Assembly (NCBI GenBank): GCA_902384585.1
Contig: CABMCJ010000004.1
Coordinates: 696,086-760,085 of the forward strand
Direction: 5' to 3'
Source: Candidatus Anstonella stagnisolia
Lineage (GTDB): Archaea; Micrarchaeota; Micrarchaeia; Anstonellales; Anstonellaceae
DNA: 64,000 bases
Positions 50,323 to 58,894 of the stretch are shown here, one piece after another. A program made the translations under genes and the position numbers. Position 1 is the stretch's first letter, and each line of letters starts with the position of its first letter. The notes under the pieces were generated by a model that was not told where the DNA came from, searched no databases, and saw nothing but the letters and a program-made list of their open reading frames with translations.

Positions 50323-51318
50323 TTAGTAGTTCTTGAAGCGGTAGTCGCGGAATGCATTGTAGCCGCACAGAAGCTCGCGTATCCCGTCTTCAAGGGGATA
50401 TTTGAATGTGAAGCCGGTTTTTAGCAGGCGCTCGTTTGAAACAATGTAGTTGCGCTTGTCGGGGTCTGAGCTTATCTCGGCAAAGAAAAGGTTTAGGGAG
50501 GGGGACTGCTTCTTTATGAGGTTGCAAAGCTCCTCCTTCGAAATGTTGTAGTCGGGGTGCCCGACGTTGTAAACCCTGCCCTTCATGGAATCCCAGTTCA
50601 GCATTGCCCACAGGAACGCGCGCGAGGCGTCGCGCACGTGCAAATAGTTGCGCTTGAACTTGCGCTCAAAGAGCACGATTGTCTTTTCTGCAAATGCCTT
50701 GTGCACGAAATCGTTCACAAGCAGATCCGTGCGCATCCTCGGGGACATCCCAAAAAGAGTTGCAAGCCTAAAGCAGATCGAATTGCCGTCTTTTAGGATT
50801 GCGGTTTCGGCTGCAACCTTGCTTTTCCCGTAAGTTGAAATCGGGTTGAGCGGGGAATCCTCCGTGCACTCCTGCGAGCCGCTTGTAATCCCGTAGCCGC
50901 TGTTTGTTGTGGGGAAGATTATTTTTGCGTTCTTGCGGTATTTCAGGAGCGTGAGGATTGCGGAATGGTTTATGAGCCAGGTTATTTCGGGCTTTTGCTC
51001 GGACACGGGGAAGCCCACTATTGCGGCAAGTGGGAGTATGAAATCAAAATCGTTCTTTGAGAGCAGCTCCTGCATGAACTTCTCGCTTGTGACGTCGCCG
51101 TATATGAAGCGCATCTTCTTGGAATGGAAGAGGTTGAAGAGCGTGGACTGGCTGTAGGAGAGGTTGTCCACAACAGTTACGTCAAAGCCGCGCTGCACGA
51201 GCATTTCGGTGAGGATGGAGCCCAGGTAGCCGCAGCCGCCCGTGACGAGCACTTTTGTGCCTTTTGCTGCCATTGCAGAAATTTTTTCTTCCGTGCCCTT
51301 GTCAAATTCATAGCCCAT
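50323..51318 (-). CDS. SDR, probable GDP-D-glycero-alpha-D-manno-heptose 4-dehydrogenase (Cj1427-like)
   Basis: A 331-residue extended SDR. KVLVTGGCGYLGSILTEMLV is the NAD motif; FPTTNSGYGITSGSQECTED, NPISTYGKSKVAAETAI (Tyr-x3-Lys), FRLATLFGMSPRMRTDLLVN and RNYLHVRDASRAFLWAMLNW follow. From memory these blocks are close to Cj1427, which oxidises C4 of GDP-heptose. That assignment should be tested by search. The gene is divergent from hddA and next to the Fcl-like gene, which fits a heptose role. It has a 20-residue N-terminal extension before the Rossmann fold. Confidence 0.8.
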   Translation of the reverse strand: MGYEFDKGTEEKISAMAAKGTKVLVTGGCGYLGSILTEMLVQRGFDVTVVDNLSYSQSTLFNLFHSKKMRFIYGDVTSEKFMQELLSKNDFDFILPLAAIVGFPVSEQKPEITWLINHSAILTLLKYRKNAKIIFPTTNSGYGITSGSQECTEDSPLNPISTYGKSKVAAETAILKDGNSICFRLATLFGMSPRMRTDLLVNDFVHKAFAEKTIVLFERKFKRNYLHVRDASRAFLWAMLNWDSMKGRVYNVGHPDYNISKEELCNLIKKQSPSLNLFFAEISSDPDKRNYIVSNERLLKTGFTFKYPLEDGIRELLCGYNAFRDYRFKNY

Positions 51319-51348
51319 AAAACCAACTGGAAATAGTTTGGCGGCAAA

Positions 51349-51358
51349 CGATATAAAT
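51349..51358 (+). promoter_or_regulatory. TATA box of the hddA-gmhA unit
   Basis: CGATATAAAT lies about 26 bp upstream of the hddA ATG at 51381, consistent with a leaderless transcript. The minus gene at 51318 lacks an equally good TATA box in the 62-bp gap. Confidence 0.55.
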
Positions 51359-51380
51359 AGTTGCGTGGGAAATATAGAAC

Positions 51381-52418
51381 ATGGGAAAAATAGTTGTCAA
51401 GGCAAGGGCTCCCTCGCGCATAGGCATAGGGGGAGGGGGAAGCGACCTGCCGTCCTTTTTTGAGCAGCACGGGGGGGCAGTCCTGAACGTTGCAATAAAC
51501 ATGTACTCTTACACAAAGCTCACAAAAAACGGGGTAAAAAACACAAGGGTCGTGTCGCACGACTGGGAGATAGAGCGCGAAATCGAGGATTTGAAGCTTG
51601 AATTTGACCTTAACAAGAAAAACAACGTGGATGTCGTGAAAGCTGCGATGTGTGCTGCGGAAGTATCGCCAAAAGAGGGATACGAGCTTGTCATACACTC
51701 CATGAGCCCAAAGAACTCGGGGCTTGCAGGCTCGTCCGCGCTCATTGTTTCGCTGCTTGCTGCAATGTTCAACGTGAGCGGCAAGCCCATGATGAACCGG
51801 GACAAGTTTGCAAAAACCGCGTACCACGTGGAAAGGGAAGTGCTTAAGAGGCCCGGAGGTTACCAGGACCAGTATGCTGCTGTTTTTGGCGGGTTCAATT
51901 TCATAGAGTTCGGGAAAAACAGCATAAATATTTCGCCGCTTCGCCTTGAGGAAGACCTTGTGTCGGAATGGCACTCCTCAATGATGCTTTTTGAAACCCC
52001 GTTCCCTAGATTGGGGTTTGCACACGACGTTGAAAAGGGCAAGGACGATGCATTTAGGAAAGGCGGGGAAAGCGTGGAATACATGAAGAAAATAAAGGAG
52101 CACGCATACGGGATGCGCGATGCGCTCATATGCGGCGACGTTAGGGAGCTTGGGGAGCTTTTGCACCTGAGCTGGATGGAGAAAAAGAAATTGCCCGGCG
52201 TCTCATCCGCGGACATAGACATGCTGTATGAGGTTGCACGGGAAAACGGGGCGTACGGCGGGAAACTGTGCGGCGCAGGAGGGGGAGGGTTCCTCTTTGT
52301 TGTGTGCGACATGGCGGACCGCAAGAAAATTGCAAATGCGCTCGTAAGGAAAGGCGCGAAGTTTGCGAACTTTGATTATGATTTTGAAGGGATGGTATCA
52401 TGGCGGACCGAATACTAG
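51381..52418 (+). CDS. hddA: D-glycero-D-manno-heptose 7-phosphate 1-kinase (HddA, GHMP kinase)
   Basis: A 345-residue GHMP kinase. VVKARAPSRIGIGGGGSDLP is the N-terminal block typical of HddA; PKNSGLAGSSALIVSLLAAM is the ATP-binding GLxxSSA motif. GGYQDQYAAVFGGFNFIEFG follows, and GAYGGKLCGAGGGGFLFVVC is the C-terminal GHMP motif. It phosphorylates the C1 position of heptose 7-phosphate. Its 3' end overlaps gmhA by 19 bp. With GmhA and the fused HddC-GmhB it gives the full set for GDP-heptose. Confidence 0.9.
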   Translation: MGKIVVKARAPSRIGIGGGGSDLPSFFEQHGGAVLNVAINMYSYTKLTKNGVKNTRVVSHDWEIEREIEDLKLEFDLNKKNNVDVVKAAMCAAEVSPKEGYELVIHSMSPKNSGLAGSSALIVSLLAAMFNVSGKPMMNRDKFAKTAYHVEREVLKRPGGYQDQYAAVFGGFNFIEFGKNSINISPLRLEEDLVSEWHSSMMLFETPFPRLGFAHDVEKGKDDAFRKGGESVEYMKKIKEHAYGMRDALICGDVRELGELLHLSWMEKKKLPGVSSADIDMLYEVARENGAYGGKLCGAGGGGFLFVVCDMADRKKIANALVRKGAKFANFDYDFEGMVSWRTEY

Positions 52419-52990
52419 AAAACGGCATAAGCGAGCACATAGAGGTTGCAAAGCGCGTTCAGGGAGACAGGGAGCTTAATGCTGCCGTGCAAAAGCTTGC
52501 GGATGCGCTTGTGCAGGCATATTCAAAGGGCGGGAAGCTCATTATAATGGGAAACGGGGGCTCTGCTGCCGATGCGCAGCACGCTGCTGCCGAGATGCTG
52601 GGCAAATACATGAAGGAGAGGAAAGCCCTGCCCGCGGTTGCGCTCACTGCAAACAGCTCCGTGATGAGCGCGATTGGGAACGATTATGGGTATGAGAAAA
52701 CGTTTGTGCGCCAGCTTGAGGGCTGGATGGGAAAGAATGACGTTGTAGTCGGGATTTCAACAAGCGGGAATTCCCCAAACGTTGTTGAAGCGCTGGAATA
52801 TGCGAAAAAGAAGGGGGTTTTCACTGCTGCGCTCGTGGGCGCGAAAAAATGCAAGCTGGACGGGATTGCAAACGCGCTTGTGAAAGCGCCTTCCGAGAAT
52901 ACGCCGCGGATACAGGAAATGCACATCATGCTTTTGCACATTGTATGCGGGATTGTTGAGGAAAAGCTTGTTGAAAGGGGAATTGCGTAG
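52400..52990 (+). CDS. gmhA: Sedoheptulose 7-phosphate isomerase (GmhA, SIS domain)
   Basis: A 196-residue SIS-domain isomerase of normal length. KLIIMGNGGSAADAQHAAAE is the phosphate loop, PAVALTANSSVMSAIGNDYG the second block, and VVVGISTSGNSPNVVEALEY the third. RIQEMHIMLLHIVCGIVEEK supplies the C-terminal His/Glu residues. It converts sedoheptulose 7-phosphate to D-glycero-D-manno-heptose 7-phosphate, the first heptose step. It overlaps hddA by 19 bp. Confidence 0.93.
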   Translation: MADRILENGISEHIEVAKRVQGDRELNAAVQKLADALVQAYSKGGKLIIMGNGGSAADAQHAAAEMLGKYMKERKALPAVALTANSSVMSAIGNDYGYEKTFVRQLEGWMGKNDVVVGISTSGNSPNVVEALEYAKKKGVFTAALVGAKKCKLDGIANALVKAPSENTPRIQEMHIMLLHIVCGIVEEKLVERGIA

Positions 52991-53016
52991 GCAACGCATA
53001 AGCAAAACGTGTCCTT

Positions 53017-54015
53017 ATGGAAATTTTGCACTTTGTACACAGTTACAATGAGAAAAACGGCATATCCCTTCACGTTGCAAGCCTTGTGGAAAGCATGCCC
53101 GCGGGATTTGGGGCGCAAGTCATTGGAGGGAAAGGGCTTTCGCTCCCTTTCTTTTCTGCGTTGAGGTTTCCTATAGGGGAATTTTTTAGCGCGCTAAGGA
53201 CGGATTTTGACATTATGCACGTGCACGGGTATGGGAACTTCTACTCTTTTTTTGGGGCAATAGTGTGCGCGCTGCGCGGGAAAAAACTTGTATGGACCGT
53301 GCATGGGTATCCGAGGATTGGGGGGGCGAGGAGGCTCTTTTACTATGTGTATAGGTACCTGATGGCACCTTGGATATTTTGGAAGGCAGATGCGATAATT
53401 TCGGTTTCTGAAGACGTTGTGCCGCTTTTGGAAAAAGAAACAAAAAAAGAAATTCTTGTTGTGCCAAACGGGGTGGATTTGGAACTCTTTAAGCCGGATG
53501 GGGAATATTCGGGCGCGGAATATGCGTGCTATGTGGGCAGGCTCGATAAGGACAAGGGAGTGGAAAGGATGCTGGAATGCACGCAGCTTCCGATTCTTTT
53601 TGTGGGGCCGGACGAGGATGGGATGAAGGCAAAATTGCAGAAAGCTGCGGCTGGAAAAAACATGGAAGTTGAATTTGAAGAGGCTGCGTATGAGGAAATG
53701 CCGCGCGAGTATGCAAAATGCAGGTATGTTGTGCTTCCTTCCAGGTACGAGGGGTTCCCGCTCACCATGCTGGAAGCGATTGCGTGCGGAAGGCCGTTTG
53801 TGTGCACTGATGTAGGGCAGGTGAGGCAAACGCTCGGTGCGCTTTTTGAAAAGCCCGAAATGTTTTTGCTTGATGGGGATTTGCAGGGAAAAATAAGCTT
53901 GCTTGAGAAAGAGAATTTGTTGCATGCGCTAAAAGAAGCAAGGGAAAAACTTGAAAAATACTCCTGGAAAGCAGTTGCGCAAAGGGTTGCGCGAATTTAT
54001 GAAGGGCTAAAGTAG
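53017..54015 (+). CDS. GT4-type glycosyltransferase
   Basis: A 332-residue GT-B enzyme. HSYNEKNGISLHVASLVESM is the N-terminal loop, IMHVHGYGNFYSFFGAIVCA and LVWTVHGYPRIGGARRLFYY the acceptor half. ILVVPNGVDLELFKP and YACYVGRLDKDKGVERMLEC start the donor domain. VVLPSRYEGFPLTMLEAIAC carries the E-x7-E motif. It follows gmhA by 26 bp and so may transfer heptose; that is inference from position. Its last 9 bp overlap the opposing hddC-gmhB gene. Confidence 0.88.
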   Translation: MEILHFVHSYNEKNGISLHVASLVESMPAGFGAQVIGGKGLSLPFFSALRFPIGEFFSALRTDFDIMHVHGYGNFYSFFGAIVCALRGKKLVWTVHGYPRIGGARRLFYYVYRYLMAPWIFWKADAIISVSEDVVPLLEKETKKEILVVPNGVDLELFKPDGEYSGAEYACYVGRLDKDKGVERMLECTQLPILFVGPDEDGMKAKLQKAAAGKNMEVEFEEAAYEEMPREYAKCRYVVLPSRYEGFPLTMLEAIACGRPFVCTDVGQVRQTLGALFEKPEMFLLDGDLQGKISLLEKENLLHALKEAREKLEKYSWKAVAQRVARIYEGLK

Positions 54016-55284
54016 CTCTTTCACTATTTTTGCAGCCTGGGAGAGGTTCTTTGCATTGTAGTCGGCTTTTCCTGGATGCTTTGCGTCCTTTCCGCCATAG
54101 CCTGTAGCCATAAGGATTGTGGTGCAGCCTGCGTTGTTGCCCATGAGCATGTCCCCGCTTGAGTCGCCGATTACAAAGGACTTTTTCAGGTCTATCCTGA
54201 ATTTTTTCTGCGCTGCCAGGAGCATCCCTGTTTTTGGCTTGCGGCAAATGCAGTTTTTGTGCGGCATGTGCGGGCAAAAGAGTATGCCCGTTATTTTTAT
54301 GCCGTTGTGCACAAGCACGCCAAGCATCTTGTCGTGTATTTTTGAAAGCGTTTTGCGGCTTGCAAGTTTTCTTCCTATTATGGACTGGTTTGTGACTATG
54401 AGAAGGGGAAGGGGGAGGCGCGAAAGCGCCTTTAAGCCTTCTATTGCGCCATTTTCAAACTCGAATTCGTCAGGGTGCGTTATGTAATTTTCCCTGTTCT
54501 TGTTTATCACGCCGTCGCGGTCAAGGAAAATTGCGCCGATTTTTGCCTCCTTTTTTTGGCTTTTTGGAAGCAGTATTTTGTGCGCACCTGCGAGGGCGGC
54601 AAAGGTGCCTATGTCAAGGAACTTGCCTTTTCCCTTGTATGCGTACATGCATTTTTTCGCAACAAGCTGGGGGAAGCCGTCCTTTTCCATTGAGAATTTT
54701 CGCGAATGGATTTTTTTTGCAAGAAAAGAAAGCGCGGAAGGCTCAATGAGGTATGCGCCCGTGTTGAAAAGCCCGAATCCCCCTTTTTGCTTTTCAAGGA
54801 AAGAAAGCACCTGGCCGTTTTTTGAGGAAATTATTGCGCCGCGGTCCGAAAGCGACCCGTGCATTGCAAATATTGTTGCAAGCGAATTGTTTTTTTGATG
54901 CGAAGAGAGGAAACCTTGCAGGTTGAGCTGGAAATAGCTGTCTCCGTTTAGCACGAGCGCGGTATTTTTTATGAGCTTGCGCGCCTTAAGGATTGCGCCG
55001 CCTGTCCCAAGCGGGGAGGGCTCGCGGGAATATTTTATGCGAATGCCCCATTTCTGCCCCTTGCGGCAGTATTTCTCAATCATTTCATGCTTGTAGCCTG
55101 TGAGAAGCACGACGTCCCTTATGCCCATGGAGGAAATCTTTTGCAGCAAATAGTCAAGGAATGGCTTTTCGTTTATGCGCACAAGCGGCTTTGGGATATT
55201 GAGCGTGATGGGGCGGAGCCTTGTGCCAAGGCCGCCTGCAAGCACGACCGCAGTTATGTTCAGTGGAGTTCTTTTTGGTTCCAA
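54007..55284 (-). CDS. Fusion of HddC guanylyltransferase and GmhB phosphatase
   Basis: A 425-residue two-domain protein. Residues about 10-235 are a GT-A nucleotidyltransferase (AVVLAGGLGTRLRPITLNIP; KPFLDYLLQKISSMG; TALVLNGDSYFQLN). Residues about 250-425 are a HAD phosphatase of the GmhB type (AIFLDRDGVINKNRENYITH; LLIVTNQSIIGRK; the zinc loop CPHMPHKNCICRKPKTGM; FVIGDSSGDMLMG). Together they remove the 7-phosphate and add GMP at C1. The start is uncertain: I prefer the TTG at 55284, preceded by GTGAGG, which overlaps the flippase gene by 25 bp. An ATG at 55317 is in frame. Confidence 0.88.
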   Translation of the reverse strand: MEPKRTPLNITAVVLAGGLGTRLRPITLNIPKPLVRINEKPFLDYLLQKISSMGIRDVVLLTGYKHEMIEKYCRKGQKWGIRIKYSREPSPLGTGGAILKARKLIKNTALVLNGDSYFQLNLQGFLSSHQKNNSLATIFAMHGSLSDRGAIISSKNGQVLSFLEKQKGGFGLFNTGAYLIEPSALSFLAKKIHSRKFSMEKDGFPQLVAKKCMYAYKGKGKFLDIGTFAALAGAHKILLPKSQKKEAKIGAIFLDRDGVINKNRENYITHPDEFEFENGAIEGLKALSRLPLPLLIVTNQSIIGRKLASRKTLSKIHDKMLGVLVHNGIKITGILFCPHMPHKNCICRKPKTGMLLAAQKKFRIDLKKSFVIGDSSGDMLMGNNAGCTTILMATGYGGKDAKHPGKADYNAKNLSQAAKIVKELL

Positions 55285-56924
55285 AATACCAGCCTCACAA
55301 AGAACGCGCCAACCCATGCGGGAAAGCCGAACTTTGAGAATATCTGACGGAATACCTGCACGTCATCGTGTTCAAATAGGCGCAATAAGTTTATGAGCAC
55401 AAGGTAGGCGAACGAGCCTATTGCAAAGAAGCAAAGCAACAGGGCGAGTTTTGCGAGCTTGTCAAGCACACCGAAAAGCAGCCCGTCCCCAAAGGAAAGA
55501 GGCAGGTTCACAATGCTTGGGTATGCGGCAATCTGGATTGCAAGCAGCATCGCGAACACCATTGCGCCTGCGGCAATGTTCTTCCATGCGCTCAGGGGGA
55601 ACTGAAAGCCGAACTTTGTGCGCGCATAATGGTTGGTGAGCAGGCTCATTGCAAGGAATGCGACAAAGCTCGCAAATGCCGAGCCGCTTATACCGTACAT
55701 GGGGATGAGGAGCCAGTTAAGCCCGATGTTCACGGCTGCGCCCACGCCAAGGCACAGGGCATCTATGTACATAAGGCGCATCCCGATTAGCACTGTGCGC
55801 TGTATCATTGTTATGTAGCTTACGAACATGCCAAACGTGAAAATTGAAAGCGCAAGGCCGCCAGGCTCGTACTCGATGCCGTAGAGGATGCGCAGCATTG
55901 GGGCGCTGAAAGCCGCAAGGAATGCGGTGAGTGGGACTGAGGAGAACAGCACCCACTTGAGCGCTGTCTGGGAAGTCTTGTTCACCTTGGACCAGTCAGG
56001 GCGGTCCTTGGAATGCTCCCTGCCCACAAGCTCTGAAGCAACAGGGAAAAGTATGCTTGTGATGGAGCCGGAAAAAATGATGCACAGGCCCGCGAGGTTG
56101 GTGGCAAGGCTGTAAATCGCGATTTGCGCGTTCGCATCCTGCTTTAGGAAATAGCCCAGCAGCAGGCGGTCAAAGGAGATTATTATTGCGGCAAATGCCA
56201 TTGAACCCACCATTATGAGGCCAAAGGGGAGAAGCTCGCGCACCAGCAGGCTTGCGTTTTCGCGCAGCGTGAAGCTTGAGCCTTTTTTCAGCCAGCCAAA
56301 GCTTTTGCGAAGCTCAAAGAGAAGGTAGAATGCGCTGAATGCGTAGGAGGCAGTAAAGCCTATTGCAAGCATCTGGGCGTTTGCGCCAAGGGGGAATATG
56401 AGCAGGAGAAGGAAGATGAGCTTGAGCAGGGATTGCAGCGTTGCGCCGAATGCCGCTTCCTTTGCGCGCTTGAACGCGAAAAGCAGTGAATTCGCGATTG
56501 TGTAGGACTGGATTATTGCGAGGTAGAACGCGAGCAGCACAAGCACGCCCTCAAGGGGAGGGTTCTGGAAAAATGCTGCAATGCTGCCTGCAAAGAAATA
56601 CGTGAAAAGGCTGCACAAGGACAGCAGCAGCACCCCGAAAATCACTGCGACGTTTATTGTCTGGTGCGCAAGGCGCTCGTCCTTCTTGCCAATGTAATAG
56701 GGGACGTAGCGGATTATTGCCTGCGAAAGCCCAAGGTCTGCAAAAATGCTTATTGTGCCGACCACGCCAAGCCCGAAATAGAAAAGCCCAACCTGCTCCT
56801 GCACCACAAAGCGGGCGATTATGATTGTGTATATGAACGCGAGGAGCTTGACTGCGATTCCGGTCAGGTTCTGCCAGAACGCGCCCCTTGCAATTACGGT
56901 TGTTTCCTCGTCAAGCTCTACCAT
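55260..56924 (-). CDS. Polysaccharide flippase, Wzx/MATE-like (MOP superfamily)
   Basis: A 554-residue protein with about twelve to fourteen membrane helices. GAFWQNLTGIAVKLLAFIYT is the typical first segment, VQEQVGLFYFGLGVVGTISI the second, and DLGLSQAIIRYVPYYIGKKD the loop motif of the family. It probably moves the lipid-linked glycan across the membrane. I start it at the ATG at 56924; a TTG two codons upstream is possible. It is 13 bp downstream of the GalE-like gene and overlaps the hddC-gmhB frame at its end. Confidence 0.88.
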   Translation of the reverse strand: MVELDEETTVIARGAFWQNLTGIAVKLLAFIYTIIIARFVVQEQVGLFYFGLGVVGTISIFADLGLSQAIIRYVPYYIGKKDERLAHQTINVAVIFGVLLLSLCSLFTYFFAGSIAAFFQNPPLEGVLVLLAFYLAIIQSYTIANSLLFAFKRAKEAAFGATLQSLLKLIFLLLLIFPLGANAQMLAIGFTASYAFSAFYLLFELRKSFGWLKKGSSFTLRENASLLVRELLPFGLIMVGSMAFAAIIISFDRLLLGYFLKQDANAQIAIYSLATNLAGLCIIFSGSITSILFPVASELVGREHSKDRPDWSKVNKTSQTALKWVLFSSVPLTAFLAAFSAPMLRILYGIEYEPGGLALSIFTFGMFVSYITMIQRTVLIGMRLMYIDALCLGVGAAVNIGLNWLLIPMYGISGSAFASFVAFLAMSLLTNHYARTKFGFQFPLSAWKNIAAGAMVFAMLLAIQIAAYPSIVNLPLSFGDGLLFGVLDKLAKLALLLCFFAIGSFAYLVLINLLRLFEHDDVQVFRQIFSKFGFPAWVGAFFVRLVFWNQKELH

Positions 56925-56937
56925 ATGCAAACCCGTT

Positions 56938-57828
56938 TCAGAGCAGTTCCCTCAAGCCATCCTCAAGCGAAGTTTTGGGGGAAAATCCGAAATCTTTTTT
57001 TGCCAGCCCTATTTGCGCAACGCTTTTTTCTATTTCGCCCTCAAGGGCTGGCCGAAACTGCGGCTGGAGTTTCCTGCCGGACAATTTTATCATCGTGGTT
57101 GCAAGCCCAAGCACGCTCGTCTCCTTTCCCGTGCCTATGTTGTAGGCTTTCCCTGCGGAATTTTTGCTCTCGGACGCGAGAATGCAGGCTCGCACCACGT
57201 CGCCCACGTGCACAAAATCCCGTGTCTGCGAGCCGCTGCCAAAAATAACCGGGGGTTCGTTGTTTTTTATGCGGGTTGAAAACTTTGTTATCACGCCCGA
57301 ATATGGGGAAGAGGGGCTTTGCCCGATTCCGTACACGTTGAAAAAGCGCAGGCACACCGTGCGCATCCCATATGTGCGGCAGTATTGTTCGCACGCTTTT
57401 TCCCCTTCCAGCTTTGAGTTCCCATAGGGGGAAAGGGGGAGAGTGGGGTGCTTTTCGTCCACTGGCACGTATTGGGGCGTGCCGTAAATCGCTGCGGAAG
57501 AGGCGTACACGAACGTTTTTACGCTGTTTTTCCTGCAGGCCTCAAGGCAGTTCTGTGTGCCCTTTGCGTTTATTTCAAAGTCCTCTTTTGGGTCCTCAAT
57601 GGACTTTTGCACGCTTACCTGCGCTGCAAGGTGGAACATTGTTTCGCAGCCGCCGATTGCGCCAACCAATGCGCCCAAATCGCGCACGTCCGCTTTTTTG
57701 TAAATGCACTGCTGCGCGGATGCGGGGGCGCGCACATCTATGCAAATTGGCTTTTCGCCTTTTGCTGCTGCCAGCGCATTGCACAAATGCGAGCCTATGA
57801 ATCCGCTTCCGCCGCTTACCGCGAACAT
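56938..57828 (-). CDS. NAD-dependent sugar-nucleotide epimerase (GalE-like)
   Basis: A 296-residue SDR. MFAVSGGSGFIGSHLCNALA is the NAD motif, TMFHLAAQVSVQKSIEDPKE the next block, FVYASSAAIYGTPQYVPVDE the Ser region, and SPYGNSKLEGEKACEQYCRT the Tyr-x3-Lys pair. CLRFFNVYGIGQSPSSPYSG and SQTRDFVHVGDVVRACILAS complete the UDP-hexose 4-epimerase pattern. It probably interconverts UDP-glucose/galactose or their N-acetyl forms. It sits between the lipid-linked initiator and the flippase gene, all on one strand. Confidence 0.87.
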   Translation of the reverse strand: MFAVSGGSGFIGSHLCNALAAAKGEKPICIDVRAPASAQQCIYKKADVRDLGALVGAIGGCETMFHLAAQVSVQKSIEDPKEDFEINAKGTQNCLEACRKNSVKTFVYASSAAIYGTPQYVPVDEKHPTLPLSPYGNSKLEGEKACEQYCRTYGMRTVCLRFFNVYGIGQSPSSPYSGVITKFSTRIKNNEPPVIFGSGSQTRDFVHVGDVVRACILASESKNSAGKAYNIGTGKETSVLGLATTMIKLSGRKLQPQFRPALEGEIEKSVAQIGLAKKDFGFSPKTSLEDGLRELL

Positions 57829-57836
57829 AAATACAC

Positions 57837-58832
57837 CTATTTTATGAAGAGCATGAAAGCCGCAAGCCCAACCAGGATTTCAAAAAGCACGAGCGCGAGC
57901 ACAAGGCGCTGCTCAGAAATGCCGCCCGCAAGCTTCATCACAAGCTGGCACAGGCCACGCACTTTTCCTTCCACCGGGTAGAGCTTCCCATTCTTGAGCT
58001 CGCCCCACCATTTTGAGGAGGGGAAGCCGTTGTACGCCTTTATGAAAAAATCAAGCACGTAGGGGATAACGAGGATTGCGCCAAGGGACTGGAAGCCGCC
58101 CACTATCACTGCCACGGCAAGGGTTGCGCCTATTGAGAGCGTGCCTATGTCGCCCATGAAAACTTTCGCAGGGTATTTGTTGAAGATAAGGAACGCGACA
58201 AGCGCGCCAAGCATGGGCACTGAGAAAAAGAGCAGGATGTATGCGCCCTTTAGGTACGCTATAAGGGAGGCGAATGCGAAAACGGTTATGCCCAGGCTTG
58301 CCTCAAGCCCGTTAAAGCCCGCAAGCATGTTTGTGAGGTTGGAGGCGACGGTTATGCCAAGGGGGATTAGGAGCAGCGGGTAGAGGATGCCGAAATCTAT
58401 GGGGCCGATAAGCGGGATGAAAATCGTGCGGCTTGAGGAAATCGTTGCTGCCACAAGCGGGACTGATGCGGCAAGTGGGAGAAGCGCCTTTGTTATCTGC
58501 GCCATGTCAAAGAGGTCGTCGTATATTCCAATCAGGGAGATTATGAGTATCACGCACAAGCCCGCAAAAAGCAAAGTCGAGGGGAGCGGGGCTTCAAAAA
58601 TTGTGAGGAGGACCACGGTTGCAAGCAAGCCGCACACGAGCCCCATCACCACCGTGATGCCCACCATTTCAGGCAGGCTTGGCGCGTCCTTCTTGTTTAT
58701 GTCCTTGCCCACAATGCCCGCATCCTTGAGCTTGCGCGCAACCTTTGGGATGGAATAAAGGGTTACTGCAAAGGCTGCGAGGAATGAGACCGCAAGCACT
58801 ATGAGCAATAACAAATCAGGGACCGAATCCAT
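57837..58832 (-). CDS. UDP-GlcNAc:dolichyl-phosphate GlcNAc-1-phosphotransferase-like (Alg7/AglH type)
   Basis: A 331-residue polytopic protein with about ten helices. DAGIVGKDINKKDAPSLPEM is the first cytoplasmic loop, IGIYDDLFDMAQITKALLPL carries the metal-binding DD, and NLTNMLAGFNGLEASLGITV matches the Alg7/AglH NxxNxLAGxNGLE signature. KVFMGDIGTLSIGA is the later conserved loop. It would start glycan assembly on a phosphorylated isoprenoid lipid, at the cytoplasmic face. The eukaryote-like signature, rather than the bacterial DGxDG form, fits an archaeon. Transcription seems leaderless from 58855. Confidence 0.9.
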   Translation of the reverse strand: MDSVPDLLLLIVLAVSFLAAFAVTLYSIPKVARKLKDAGIVGKDINKKDAPSLPEMVGITVVMGLVCGLLATVVLLTIFEAPLPSTLLFAGLCVILIISLIGIYDDLFDMAQITKALLPLAASVPLVAATISSSRTIFIPLIGPIDFGILYPLLLIPLGITVASNLTNMLAGFNGLEASLGITVFAFASLIAYLKGAYILLFFSVPMLGALVAFLIFNKYPAKVFMGDIGTLSIGATLAVAVIVGGFQSLGAILVIPYVLDFFIKAYNGFPSSKWWGELKNGKLYPVEGKVRGLCQLVMKLAGGISEQRLVLALVLFEILVGLAAFMLFIK

Positions 58833-58854
58833 GTGAGTAAAAGGGCGGCTTAAT

Positions 58855-58864
58855 CCTTTAAATG
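58855..58864. promoter_or_regulatory. TATA core of a 62-bp divergent gap
   Basis: CCTTTAAATG is 27 bp from the minus start at 58832, suggesting a leaderless message, and about 36 bp from the plus ATG at 58895, which has GGAG ahead of it and so a short leader. Confidence 0.5.
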
Positions 58865-58894
58865 TTGCCGTGCCAAAAAAGTTTTGGAGTTTTT

